Assembly (NCBI RefSeq): GCF_040409795.1
Contig: NZ_CP099571.1
Span: 930,001-994,000, forward strand
Direction: 5' to 3'
Source of the DNA: Polynucleobacter sp. MWH-UH19D
Lineage (GTDB): Bacteria > Pseudomonadota > Gammaproteobacteria > Burkholderiales > Burkholderiaceae
Length of the DNA: 64,000 nucleotides
Shown here: positions 31,676-39,486 of the stretch, one piece after another
How the letters are laid out: every line of letters starts with the position of its first letter
How positions within the stretch are numbered: the stretch's first letter is position 1
Made by a program: the position numbers and the translations under genes
The notes under the pieces: generated by a model
What the model was told of the DNA's origin: nothing
The model's database searches: none
The model's input: the letters and a program-made list of their open reading frames with translations, nothing else

Positions 31676-33070
31676 ATGCATATTCGTACACGCTTTGCCC
31701 CTAGTCCCACGGGCTTTATACATTTGGGAAATTTACGTAGTGCGCTTTATCCATGGGCATTTGCTCGCCATAATAAAGGTGACTTCATTCTGCGTATAGA
31801 AGATACTGACTTAGAGCGATCCTCCCAAGAAGCGGTGGATGTGATTATCGAAGGTATGGCTTGGCTGGGTATGGATATTGACGAAGGCCCTATCTATCAA
31901 ATGCAACGAATTGATCGATATCGCGAAGTTATCAAGCAGATGGTCGATGCTGGCTTAGCTTATCCATGCTACATGAGCGAAGATGAGCTCAATCAGCTTC
32001 GCGATCAACAAATGGCTAGCAAAGAAAAGCCACGTTATAACGGCATGTGGAGACCAGAGCCAGGCAAAACATTGCCGCCAATACCCGATGGTGTTGAGCC
32101 AGTTATCCGTTTTAAAAACCCGATTGGTGGCTCAGTCATTTGGAATGATGCAGTAAAAGGTCAGATTGAAATATCGAATGATGAATTAGATGATCTCGTT
32201 ATTGCGAGACCTGATGGTACGCCTACCTATAACTTTTGCGTCGTGGTTGATGATCTAGACATGAAGATTACACATGTGATTAGAGGTGATGATCACGTAA
32301 ACAATACCCCAAGACAAATCAACATCATGAGGGCTTTGGGTGGCACACCCCCAATCTATGCACATTTACCAACCGTCTTGAACGATGCTGGTGAAAAGAT
32401 GAGTAAGCGCAATGGCGCAATGAGCATTCGAGACTATCAAAAAGCAGGTTATCTTCCAGAAGCTATCTTGAATTATCTGGCTAGACTGGGCTGGTCACAT
32501 GGAGATGCTGAAGTATTTACTAAGGAACAATTTGTAAACTGGTTTGACCTTGAGAGCCTTGGTAGGTCGCCAGCCCAACATAATCCAGAGAAATTGCTTT
32601 GGTTAAATCACCAATATATTCAAAATGCAGATGTTATGAAGTTGGCAGAAGCTACAAAACCATTTGCCCATCAATTAGGAATAGATACTGAGCACGGACC
32701 AGATTTTGTTCAAGTGGTTGGATTATTGAAAGATAGGGCAAATACCTTGATTGAGATTGCTGAGGGTGCAAAACTCTTCTATCTACCAGCACCTCAACTA
32801 ACAGCTGATCAAATTTCAGAGAAAATTCCCCAAGCAATAATTCCTGCTTTAAGAGATTTAATTGAAGCAATTAAGCTTGCTGAACCAAACAAAGAATCGT
32901 ATAGCGCCGCATTTAAACAAGTATTGGCAAAACACCAAATTAAGATGCCTGCACTTGCTATGCCGGTTCGTTACGGCTTGTTTGCCACAACCCAAACGCC
33001 AGCCATTGATGCAGTGCTGGTTGTCCTCGGTAAGGAAGAGGCGATAAACAGGCTTTCTAAGCTTGTATAA
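31676..33070 (+). CDS. gltX: Glutamate--tRNA ligase
   Basis: A 464-residue class I aminoacyl-tRNA synthetase. The HIGH-type motif is HLGN at 16-19 within [19 protein letters not shown], and the KMSKR loop is at 241-245. The C-terminal helical anticodon-binding part is of normal length. Whether it also charges tRNA-Gln cannot be judged from sequence by eye. The tRNA-Glu it should charge lies only 190 bases downstream. GATAAT at 31663-31668 sits 7 bases before ATG with no ribosome site, another possible leaderless start. Confidence 0.97.
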   Translation: MHIRTRFAPSPTGFIHLGNLRSALYPWAFARHNKGDFILRIEDTDLERSSQEAVDVIIEGMAWLGMDIDEGPIYQMQRIDRYREVIKQMVDAGLAYPCYMSEDELNQLRDQQMASKEKPRYNGMWRPEPGKTLPPIPDGVEPVIRFKNPIGGSVIWNDAVKGQIEISNDELDDLVIARPDGTPTYNFCVVVDDLDMKITHVIRGDDHVNNTPRQINIMRALGGTPPIYAHLPTVLNDAGEKMSKRNGAMSIRDYQKAGYLPEAILNYLARLGWSHGDAEVFTKEQFVNWFDLESLGRSPAQHNPEKLLWLNHQYIQNADVMKLAEATKPFAHQLGIDTEHGPDFVQVVGLLKDRANTLIEIAEGAKLFYLPAPQLTADQISEKIPQAIIPALRDLIEAIKLAEPNKESYSAAFKQVLAKHQIKMPALAMPVRYGLFATTQTPAIDAVLVVLGKEEAINRLSKLV

Positions 33071-33077
33071 GTGTAAT

Positions 33078-33107
33078 TTGCGCTGTCGCACAAAAATAGG
33101 CTAAAAT
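33078..33107 (+). promoter_or_regulatory. Candidate promoter of the tRNA-Ala-Glu-Asp operon
   Basis: TTGCGC (33078-33083), an 18-base spacer and TAAAAT (33102-33107) stand about 44 bases before tRNA-Ala, just after the gltX stop. The three tRNAs downstream share one terminator and so probably one transcript. Confidence 0.5.
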
Positions 33108-33150
33108 CTTGGATTGTTTTGATTGTCTTGTGGTTTTATTGCGAGATTTC

Positions 33151-33226
<76 letters not shown>

Positions 33227-33261
33227 AGATTTCAAAGCAAATGACGTACAAAGTGGTCTAG

Positions 33262-33337
33262 GTCCCCATCGTCTAGAGGCCTAGGACATCACCCTTTCAC
33301 GGTGAGTACGGGGGTTCGAATCCCCCTGGGGACGCCA
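33262..33337 (+). tRNA. tRNA-Glu (anticodon TTC)
   Basis: A 76-base cloverleaf: acceptor GTCCCCA/TGGGGAC, anticodon stem TCACC/GGTGA with loop CTTTCAC and TTC at 33296-33298, T-arm GGGGG TTCGAAT CCCCC, encoded CCA. It stands 35 bases after tRNA-Ala. Confidence 0.97.
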
Positions 33338-33376
33338 AATTTTTGGCCATTGCAGTTGTTTTACTTGATGTAATTT

Positions 33377-33453
33377 GGAGCGGTAGTTCAGTTGGTTAGA
33401 ATATCTGCCTGTCACGCAGAGGGTCGCGGGTTCGAGTCCCGTCCGTTCCGCCA
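33377..33453 (+). tRNA. tRNA-Asp (anticodon GTC)
   Basis: A 77-base cloverleaf: acceptor GGAGCGG/CCGTTCC with one G-U pair, anticodon loop CTGTCAC with GTC at 33411-33413, T-arm GCGGG TTCGAGT CCCGT, encoded CCA. Last gene of the cluster, 8 bases before the terminator. Confidence 0.97.
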
Positions 33454-33460
33454 AATTCTT

Positions 33461-33495
33461 AATTTAAAAGCCTCCCAAGTGGAGGCTTTTAAATT
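33461..33495. terminator. Bidirectional terminator after the tRNA cluster
   Basis: A perfect 15-bp stem, AATTTAAAAGCCTCC (33461-33475) with GGAGGCTTTTAAATT (33481-33495), and a 5-base loop. The A- and T-rich outer arms allow action on both strands: the tRNA operon from the left and the hydrolase gene from the right. Confidence 0.9.
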
Positions 33496-33511
33496 ACCTT
33501 GTCTCTGTAAA

Positions 33512-34363
33512 TCAAAGAATTCTGGATTTTAGAGGTTTTGAAGTCATGTCGGTGTAGTAACTATCTATGCCTAGATTGCCCCCCGCAGCTCTTGTAAAGA
33601 ATCTCAGCACCTCGTTTAAAACAATCTCGCGTTCATTATCAACGGTAATAATGTGATAACTGTTGCCTAGCCAGATTACCCTGCGTAAATCTGACTTTGC
33701 ATCAGAGAGAATTTTCTCTGCAGACCATATAGTGCATGTATCGTCCTCGACTGATTGCAAGACTAATAACCTAGAAGTTATAGCATCTAAATTGTTGGTG
33801 ACATAAGACATCAAGCCTTTGGCTTCATGTAAATGTCTCGCTGTGATAAAAGGGGCCCCAACTTCAGACAATTCATTGGCCTTAAATTTATCTCGAATAC
33901 GTCTACGCAGATCTTGATTCTTTATGCCAAATGGCTCTCGTTCGAGATACTTCCAATCACGAATACCAAGTTTATAAGCAATATCCAAAAGGAAGCGATA
34001 TCTTGGAACCGACCAACCGTCATAACGCAATACTGGGGATAGAAGTGCAATGGAGGGTATGTCAGTTCTTTGACTTGCAACAGCAAGAGCTAGGGTAGAG
34101 CCCATACTGATCCCAGCTAAGTTGATGGTTTTGTAACGATTTTTGGCATCATCAATTGTGTTGTGTATTTGACCAATCCATTCTTCAAAGCCGCTGGGCT
34201 CTGACCCATGAAGATAGCCGTCAATTTGGGGGACAAGGGTGTCAAAGCCATTAGCTCCCAAGAAATTAGGAAGTTGACCAAGCTCTAGTCCTCCACCATT
34301 AAGTCCAGGTAGCAAGATTGTTAGTGTGGAGCCAGAATCTCCTGTTGCATTTATTTGCGGCAT
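33512..34363 (-). CDS. Alpha/beta hydrolase, serine-esterase/lipase type
   Basis: A 283-residue alpha/beta hydrolase. LPGLNGGGLE near residue 19 is the oxyanion region, the nucleophile elbow is GISMGS near residue 94, a late aspartate lies in SVEDDTC, and the histidine is likely in SYHIITVDNE, giving a complete triad. The pattern fits the carboxylesterase/monoacylglycerol lipase type. No signal peptide, so cytosolic. It stands alone, with a terminator downstream and a DUF4118 gene divergent from it (53 bases). Substrate unknown. Confidence 0.78.
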   Translation of the reverse strand: MPQINATGDSGSTLTILLPGLNGGGLELGQLPNFLGANGFDTLVPQIDGYLHGSEPSGFEEWIGQIHNTIDDAKNRYKTINLAGISMGSTLALAVASQRTDIPSIALLSPVLRYDGWSVPRYRFLLDIAYKLGIRDWKYLEREPFGIKNQDLRRRIRDKFKANELSEVGAPFITARHLHEAKGLMSYVTNNLDAITSRLLVLQSVEDDTCTIWSAEKILSDAKSDLRRVIWLGNSYHIITVDNEREIVLNEVLRFFTRAAGGNLGIDSYYTDMTSKPLKSRIL

Positions 34364-34416
34364 CTTATAAATTGTCTCTCATGCTATCCTAAGAGAATAC
34401 ACTCACTTCACAACCA

Positions 34417-34881
34417 ATGAAACATAATCTTAATGCCAAAAGATGGTGCTCAAATAAGCATGTTGGCTATATAAACGCATGCATTGGTGTTTTTTTCGCT
34501 TTTTGTGTAAGGCTTGCTCTCCAGCCACATATTGAAGATGCAATGCCTCTGTTCTTTTTCCAAATTAATACAATTTTGATTGCGTTCTTTTTTGGAACAG
34601 GCCCAGCATTACTCACGCTTGTATTGAGTATTCCGCTGATTTCATATTTCTTTATGGCCCCTTTTGGGTCGTTCACTGTTGTGGACTCTCGAGATATTAC
34701 GACTTTAATCGTATATGCAACCTACACAGCTTTAGTATGCTTCTTGGTTGAATGGTTACGAAGAGAGCAATACAACGCCAAAATGGCGGTCTTGGTAAGT
34801 GATTCACGATTTAAACTCATGGTTGAGGGCGACAACAAAATTCGTGAATTATTAAAATCACCCCCCCCCCCACAAACTTAA
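34417..34881 (+). CDS. DUF4118 membrane protein ending at the beginning of a PAS-like segment
   Basis: A 154-residue protein with about four membrane segments (roughly 18-35, 45-60, 62-85 and 95-113), the DUF4118 domain otherwise found at the N-terminus of KdpD-like and hybrid sensor kinases. After the last segment come WLRREQYNAKMAVLVSDSRFKLMVEG, a linker plus the first strand of a PAS domain as seen in DUF4118-PAS kinases; then the sequence departs and ends KSPPPPQT over an 11-base C tract. The most natural reading is a truncated sensor kinase. A natural short protein, or a sequencing slip in the C run, are the alternatives. Confidence 0.68.
   Translation: MKHNLNAKRWCSNKHVGYINACIGVFFAFCVRLALQPHIEDAMPLFFFQINTILIAFFFGTGPALLTLVLSIPLISYFFMAPFGSFTVVDSRDITTLIVYATYTALVCFLVEWLRREQYNAKMAVLVSDSRFKLMVEGDNKIRELLKSPPPPQT
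34861..34871 (+). repeat. 11-base poly-C tract in the 3' end of a coding region
   Basis: Eleven consecutive C residues encode the PPP(P) tail of the DUF4118 protein 10 bases before its stop. A change of one base moves the frame and alters the last residues only, since a stop in other frames is near. Confidence 0.95.
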
Positions 34882-34892
34882 GGAATTAACGT

Positions 34893-35723
34893 CTATTTAA
34901 CTTTCGCTTTATGGGAAGCCTGGTAGAGGGGTTCAACTGCAGGCATTAGTTCTGTAAGTTGTTCAATCCTAGTATCTCCAGAAGGGTGGGTGGATAAAAA
35001 CTCAAAAGTTCCCTTGCCATCGGTGGCTCTATTCATTTTTTGCCAAACGCTAATTGCAGCCCTAGGGTTATAGCCAGCCCGAGCGGCAAGCTCTAATCCA
35101 ATGGCATCAGCCTCAGATTCATTCTGACGAGAATTAGGAAGAACTAGGACATACTGAGCAGCCTGATTTGCAGCGCTAACAGCTGACCCATAAGGTCCAG
35201 CAACTGCCATGGCAATGTTCGCAACAGCACTTTGCGCCATCGCTTGCGATAAACGCTCTCGACCATGCTCTCTTAATGCATGCGCAATTTCATGACCCAT
35301 GATCGCTGCAATCTCATCATCATTTAAATTTAGTTGCTCTATTAGGCCTGTATAAAAAGTAATTTTTCCGCCGGGGGCACACGTCGCATTGAGTATTGGG
35401 GCGTTAATTAGTACAAGCTGCCAATTCCACTGCTGAGTGTCGTCTCTAAAAATTGCTGTTTGAGCAATCAAACGATTAGAGATTGCTTTAAGCCTGTCAT
35501 AAGCTGGACCCGAAGTGATGAGGATATTTTTTTCTTTAGCCTTTTGATTCTGATCGTTATAGCTAATGGCAGATAGTCGATCAACCTCAGATGCGGATAC
35601 CGCTAAAAATTGTGATCGATTGATTCCAACTGCTCCTGACCTCGTTGTATTAGCGCAGGCCAGAAGCAGGGAGGTTAGAGAAAGGCTAACTACTAATTTG
35701 CTGCAAACAACTAATAATTGCAT
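34893..35723 (-). CDS. M48 family metalloprotease, lipoprotein
   Basis: A 276-residue periplasmic zinc protease. The lipobox LLAC puts the lipidated cysteine at C23; HEIAHALREH gives zinc ligands H144 and H148 and catalytic E145; the third ligand is probably E204 in NESEADAIG. This is the BepA/LoiP (YfgC/YggG) group, which guards outer membrane protein assembly. The frame extends to 35765 into the next gene, but the ATG at 35723 starts the lipoprotein signal and leaves 4 bases after the upstream stop. It ends 11 bases from the convergent DUF4118 gene. Probably cotranscribed with the two-repeat periplasmic protein. Confidence 0.9.
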   Translation of the reverse strand: MQLLVVCSKLVVSLSLTSLLLACANTTRSGAVGINRSQFLAVSASEVDRLSAISYNDQNQKAKEKNILITSGPAYDRLKAISNRLIAQTAIFRDDTQQWNWQLVLINAPILNATCAPGGKITFYTGLIEQLNLNDDEIAAIMGHEIAHALREHGRERLSQAMAQSAVANIAMAVAGPYGSAVSAANQAAQYVLVLPNSRQNESEADAIGLELAARAGYNPRAAISVWQKMNRATDGKGTFEFLSTHPSGDTRIEQLTELMPAVEPLYQASHKAKVK

Positions 35724-35727
35724 CAAC

Positions 35728-36333
35728 TTATTTCTTTGGGGCGGTAATGGATGCCGCCATTGCATCGTAGTAGATTACCTTTACTTGTTCGCCAACATTA
35801 ACGTCAGCAAGAAGGGCTGGGTTCTTGACGGTTACAGTAGTCACTTTTCCACTTGGCCCTTTAACAGATACCAGTTTCTTCTCGCGGTTTACTTCAACAA
35901 TATCGGCAACTATCGTGGTTTTATTCGCGATAGTTTCAGCTGGTTTTTCATTTGCTTTTGATGTGGTGACGGTGTTAGTTTCTACCTTGCTGCGGATACC
36001 ATCACTCTTCGTTTTAATTAATTCAATGGCCACTGCAAGTTGGTAGGTCACATTAAGGTGATCACCCTTTTTGATCTGATTAAAGTTAGTGATTTCAGGG
36101 CCGGCAACGAACTTTGACTCACCTTCTTTATTTTTAAAGGTAATAGTGCGAGTCTTTTTATCAACTTTGACAACATCCCCCTCGTAGAGTGAGTAACTAT
36201 TATCGACAACAGCAGCGTCGATCACGATAGGTTTGCTTGAAGCAGGGGCTCCGCTTGGTTGAGAAAGCGCTGCAGTTGAAAAAAAGGTTGCAGCTATCAA
36301 CCCAATAGAGGCATTAATAAGTTGATTGTTCAT
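35728..36333 (-). CDS. Exported protein with two tandem beta-barrel-like repeats
   Basis: A 201-residue protein I do not recognise as a named family. Residues 1-25 form a signal peptide (ASIGLIAATFFSTAALSQ). Two similar units follow: about 40-100 (YEGDVVKVDKKTRTITFKNK then a KKGDHLNVTYQLAVAIEL end) and about 140-200 (VADIVEVNREKKLVSVKGPSG then a NVGEQVKVIYYDAMAASI end). Each has a strand pattern ending in an alkaline VxVxY segment, resembling small OB-type barrels. A Thr/Lys/Asn-rich linker joins them. The frame extends to 36567 over hyi, but the ATG at 36333 has AAAGGAAC before it. It precedes the M48 protease by 4 bases, hinting at a shared envelope role. Confidence 0.72.
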   Translation of the reverse strand: MNNQLINASIGLIAATFFSTAALSQPSGAPASSKPIVIDAAVVDNSYSLYEGDVVKVDKKTRTITFKNKEGESKFVAGPEITNFNQIKKGDHLNVTYQLAVAIELIKTKSDGIRSKVETNTVTTSKANEKPAETIANKTTIVADIVEVNREKKLVSVKGPSGKVTTVTVKNPALLADVNVGEQVKVIYYDAMAASITAPKK

Positions 36334-36478
36334 TTTGTTCCTTTTGGTAAATGATTTTGCACTCCATATTAGCGCAATTTTGTCCATAATCAGCCATGAG
36401 AAGGCCTTATTAGATCTTGAGATGAATATTCTTAACTTTGTTAAGATTCTTGGATAGTAGATCCATCCAAGGAACCCA

Positions 36479-37258
36479 ATGCCACAGTTTGCCGCTAATT
36501 TAACGATGCTATTTAATGAGGCCCCATTTTTGGAGCGCTTCAACTTAGCTGCTAAGGCAGGATTCAAGGCAGTTGAATTTCTCTTCCCTTATGCATATTC
36601 AGCGCAAGAGATAAAAGCACACTTAGATACAAACCAGTTGCAACTGGTTCTCCATAATTTGCCTGCTGGAAACTGGGATGCAGGAGAGCGGGGGATTGCC
36701 TGTCATCCAGATCGAATTGATGAGTTTCGTGCAGGAGTATTCAGTGCGATTGAATACGCCAAAGTCCTTGGTGTTGGGCAACTAAATTGTCTAGCGGGTA
36801 AAGTCCTAGAAGGCGTTAATCCTGTTGTGATTCGAACAACCTTCATTGAAAATCTGCGGTTTGCCGCTTCTGAGTTGAAGAAAGCAAATTTACGTTTATT
36901 AGTAGAGCCAATTAATACCTTCGATATTCCTGGATTTTACTTATCAAGAACATCTCAAGCTATTGAAATCATGAATGAGGTGAATGCTGAAAACCTCTAT
37001 CTTCAATACGACATCTATCATGCTCAACGAATGGAAGGTGAGCTAGCCAATACCATTCAAAAACATCTATCACGGATTGCACACATTCAGTTAGCAGATA
37101 ATCCAGGACGTAATGAGCCTGGCACAGGTGAGATTAACTATCGCCACCTCTTTACATGCCTTGATCGTATTGGATACAAGGGTTGGATTGGCTGTGAATA
37201 TAAACCAGCTAGTACTACTGAGGCAGGTCTTGGTTGGTTGACTGAGCTAACTTCCTAG
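36479..37258 (+). CDS. hyi: Hydroxypyruvate isomerase
   Basis: A 259-residue TIM-barrel enzyme interconverting hydroxypyruvate and tartronate semialdehyde. MPQFAANLTMLFNEAPFLERF at the start, VEFLFPYAY, HNLPAGNWDAGERGIACHP and the metal-site glutamate in LLVEPINTFDIPGFYL are close to E. coli Hyi. AAGGA lies before the ATG. garR follows after 34 bases, so the two probably act in sequence to give glycerate. The usual partner gcl is not in the window. It is divergent from the two-repeat exported protein with 145 bases between. Confidence 0.92.
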   Translation: MPQFAANLTMLFNEAPFLERFNLAAKAGFKAVEFLFPYAYSAQEIKAHLDTNQLQLVLHNLPAGNWDAGERGIACHPDRIDEFRAGVFSAIEYAKVLGVGQLNCLAGKVLEGVNPVVIRTTFIENLRFAASELKKANLRLLVEPINTFDIPGFYLSRTSQAIEIMNEVNAENLYLQYDIYHAQRMEGELANTIQKHLSRIAHIQLADNPGRNEPGTGEINYRHLFTCLDRIGYKGWIGCEYKPASTTEAGLGWLTELTS

Positions 37259-37292
37259 ATATCTAATCTCAATCATTACAGTCGGAGACATC

Positions 37293-38192
37293 ATGAGTAA
37301 ACAATTGAATTTGGGATTTATTGGTCTTGGCATTATGGGTGCGCCTATGGCTGGACACCTAGTTAATGCTGGCCATTGCGTTTTCATTCATACGCGCAGC
37401 AAAGTTCCGGAGTTACTGGCAACTTCAACAGCTCAGCAGTGTGCAAGCCCTAAAGAAGTTGCGCTGAATGCTGACATCATTTTTACAATGGTTCCAGATA
37501 CTCCCGATGTAGAAAAGGTGCTGTTTGGCGAAAATGGCGTCGCTGCAGGATTAAGTAAAGGGAAAATTGTGGTGGACATGAGTTCCATATCCCCAATAGC
37601 AACAAAAGAATTTGCCAAGAAAATTAATGCCCTCGACTGCGATTATCTAGATGCACCTGTATCGGGCGGTGAAGTAGGCGCTAAGAACGCAACTCTTTCC
37701 ATTATGGTTGGAGGAGACGAGAGTGTATTTAATCGGGTCAAACCAGTATTTGATCTGATGGGGAAGAACATTAACTTAGTTGGTGGCAACGGCGATGGAC
37801 AAACTGCAAAAGTTGCCAATCAAATTATTGTTGCACTTAATATTGAAGCGGTTGCAGAAGCTTTGCTTTTTGCTTCCAAGGCTGGCGCTGACCCAGCGAA
37901 AGTTCGCCAAGCGTTAATGGGTGGCTTTGCTGGGTCAAAAATTTTGGAGGTTCATGGTGAGCGTATGGTAAAGCGTACGTTTGACCCAGGTTTTCGTATT
38001 GAGCTGCACCAAAAAGATCTCAATTTAGCCCTTAATAGTGCTAGATCACTTGGCGTTGCCCTTCCAAACACTGCCACTGCTCAGGAGTTGTTTAATTCTT
38101 GTTCAGCGCATGGTGGCAAAAGCTGGGATCACTCTGCAATGGTCAGAGCTCTTGAGATGATGGCTAACTTTGAAGTAGGGCAGAAATCCTAA
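37293..38192 (+). CDS. garR: 2-hydroxy-3-oxopropionate (tartronate semialdehyde) reductase
   Basis: A 299-residue beta-hydroxyacid dehydrogenase reducing tartronate semialdehyde to D-glycerate with NAD(P)H. The dinucleotide-binding site is GFIGLGIMGAPMAGHL (residues 8-23); DAPVSGGEVGAKNATLSIMVGG is the substrate signature; the catalytic lysine is in GDGQTAKVANQ, near 171-175. GGAG lies before the ATG. Together with hyi it forms the lower half of the glyoxylate-to-glycerate route. glxR would be an equally fair symbol. Confidence 0.92.
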   Translation: MSKQLNLGFIGLGIMGAPMAGHLVNAGHCVFIHTRSKVPELLATSTAQQCASPKEVALNADIIFTMVPDTPDVEKVLFGENGVAAGLSKGKIVVDMSSISPIATKEFAKKINALDCDYLDAPVSGGEVGAKNATLSIMVGGDESVFNRVKPVFDLMGKNINLVGGNGDGQTAKVANQIIVALNIEAVAEALLFASKAGADPAKVRQALMGGFAGSKILEVHGERMVKRTFDPGFRIELHQKDLNLALNSARSLGVALPNTATAQELFNSCSAHGGKSWDHSAMVRALEMMANFEVGQKS

Positions 38193-38207
38193 GTAAGCAA
38201 TATACGT

Positions 38208-38795
38208 ATGACTAAAACTTTATTGGTTTATTTACACGGGTTTAGATCGTCACCTCGCTCTAGTAAGGCGGTGATCACTGGCGAAGGAATAAAGACTATA
38301 TCGACACCCGAAAACTTTTTCGAATGGTATTGCCCACAATTGCTTGCCTCACCGCGGGAAAGTATGGCAATAGTCGAGGATCGAATTCATCAGTCTGATT
38401 CTGATCAAATTGTTGTTGTCGGCTCTTCATTAGGCGGGTTTTATGCGAATTATCTTGCTGAGAAATATAGCTGTAAAGCCGTTGTTCTAAATCCAGCAGT
38501 AAGAGCTGCTAGGGAGTTGGCGCCCCATGTTGGCATGATGACCGCGTATGATAGCGATGAACCTTTTGATTTTCGTCCTGAATATATTGACGAACTGAAA
38601 ACTTTACAAGTGGAAAAAATTAGCAATCCATCTCGCTATTTTTTGATCGCCGCTAAAGGTGACGAACTTTTGGATTGGCGAGAGATGGTTGACTTTTATC
38701 CTGGAGCAAATCATCTTGTACTAGAAGGTAGTGACCATGGTATTTCAGAATATGCCAATTTTCTTCCGCAGGTTCTAAAGTTTGTTTCCCCTTAA
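38208..38795 (+). CDS. YqiA/YcfP-type esterase
   Basis: A 195-residue UPF0227 alpha/beta hydrolase. LLVYLHGFRSSPRSSKA starts the fold, the nucleophile is in VVVGSSLGGFYANYLAEKY, VVLNPAVRAARELAPHVG follows, and the histidine is in LEGSDHGISEY near 180. E. coli YqiA hydrolyses short acyl esters; the natural substrate is unknown. It starts 15 bases after garR and may ride on that transcript. In gammaproteobacteria this gene sits with cpdA and parE, not here. Confidence 0.85.
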   Translation: MTKTLLVYLHGFRSSPRSSKAVITGEGIKTISTPENFFEWYCPQLLASPRESMAIVEDRIHQSDSDQIVVVGSSLGGFYANYLAEKYSCKAVVLNPAVRAARELAPHVGMMTAYDSDEPFDFRPEYIDELKTLQVEKISNPSRYFLIAAKGDELLDWREMVDFYPGANHLVLEGSDHGISEYANFLPQVLKFVSP

Positions 38796-38832
38796 TTATT
38801 CTTGGTTGATTGCATTTTGCTTCTTCGGTAAG

Positions 38833-38892
38833 ATGAAGCAAATGATCGCCCAATCTAAAAAGGGGCGGCCTAGAAAGAAGAGATTGTGCTGA
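38833..38892 (+). CDS. Possible 19-residue AT-hook-like micro-ORF upstream of the HNH gene
   Basis: ATG at 38833 opens 19 codons ending [16 protein letters not shown], with the TGA overlapping the GTG start region of the HNH gene. GRPRKKR resembles an AT-hook core (GRP flanked by basic residues). An 8-bp inverted repeat TTTGCTTC/GAAGCAAA (38816-38842) spans its start codon. It could be a leader peptide, a DNA-binding micro-protein or chance; there is no clear Shine-Dalgarno. Confidence 0.25.
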   Translation: MKQMIAQSKKGRPRKKRLC

Positions 38893-39455
38893 GCATCTTG
38901 AAATTAGACGCTGGTGGAATTCCCCAGGGATGGGTAAACGCTGAAGAAGCTACCAAGCAATATGCTGAAAATAGCGTTATTTGGACTCTTGGTGATCCCA
39001 TCATGCGTATGCGTGGCGGCATTTCTAGAGTTAGTGGGACGCAATCCATCATCGAGCTCCATTCGATCATAGCCGTTAAAGGCAGTTCAAAAATTAATCT
39101 ATTTGATGTAGTTCCAGTTATCACCAAGCACAAACTTTTTAAACGTGATCGTGGCATCTGTGCTTACTGCGGTGATGCTATTCACGAGGGTTGCGCAGAG
39201 GCCGAGCATATTATTCCAAATAGTAGGGGTGGAAAGTATTCCTGGATGAACCTTGTAATTTCTTGCAGACCCTGCAATCAGCGTAAAGGTAATCGCACTC
39301 CCGAACAGGCTGGTATGAGTCTTCTGTACACGCCGTATCTTCCCAGTCTTTATGAGGACATGATTTTAAAAGGGCGAAACATCTTGGCTGATCAAATGGA
39401 TTTCTTGGCGGCCAATCTTCCCAAAAATAGTCGACTTTTAAAGAGCCTGAAATAA
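38886..39455 (+). CDS. HNH endonuclease domain protein
   Basis: A 189-residue protein. The HNH/ββα-metal core lies at about 90-140: [23 protein letters not shown] with the HIIP histidine, [22 protein letters not shown] with the asparagine and second CxxC pair, so zinc-stabilised. The first 80 residues are a family-specific region of unknown role; the C-terminus is basic and helical. This stand-alone HNH type is widespread in beta- and gammaproteobacteria and is not part of a restriction system here (no methylase near). The start is GTG at 38886 after an AAGAAGAGA stretch; a tiny ORF overlaps it. Substrate unknown. Confidence 0.82.
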   Translation: MLSILKLDAGGIPQGWVNAEEATKQYAENSVIWTLGDPIMRMRGGISRVSGTQSIIELHSIIAVKGSSKINLFDVVPVITKHKLFKRDRGICAYCGDAIHEGCAEAEHIIPNSRGGKYSWMNLVISCRPCNQRKGNRTPEQAGMSLLYTPYLPSLYEDMILKGRNILADQMDFLAANLPKNSRLLKSLK

Positions 39456-39486
39456 AGTCAACACTTTGCTAGTATTGCACTCAAAT

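Noticed and set aside
34861..34871. Reading the poly-C tract as proof of phase variation
   Set aside because: A frame change affects only the last few residues and the next gene is convergent, so no on/off switch results; kept only as a possibility.
36334..36567. N-terminal extension of the two-repeat exported protein over hyi
   Set aside because: It would hide the signal peptide and overlap the divergent hyi gene; the ATG at 36333 has a ribosome site.
38886..39455. HNH gene as part of a restriction or mobile system
   Set aside because: No methyltransferase, intron, intein or reverse transcriptase adjoins it; this HNH type is a stand-alone chromosomal protein.
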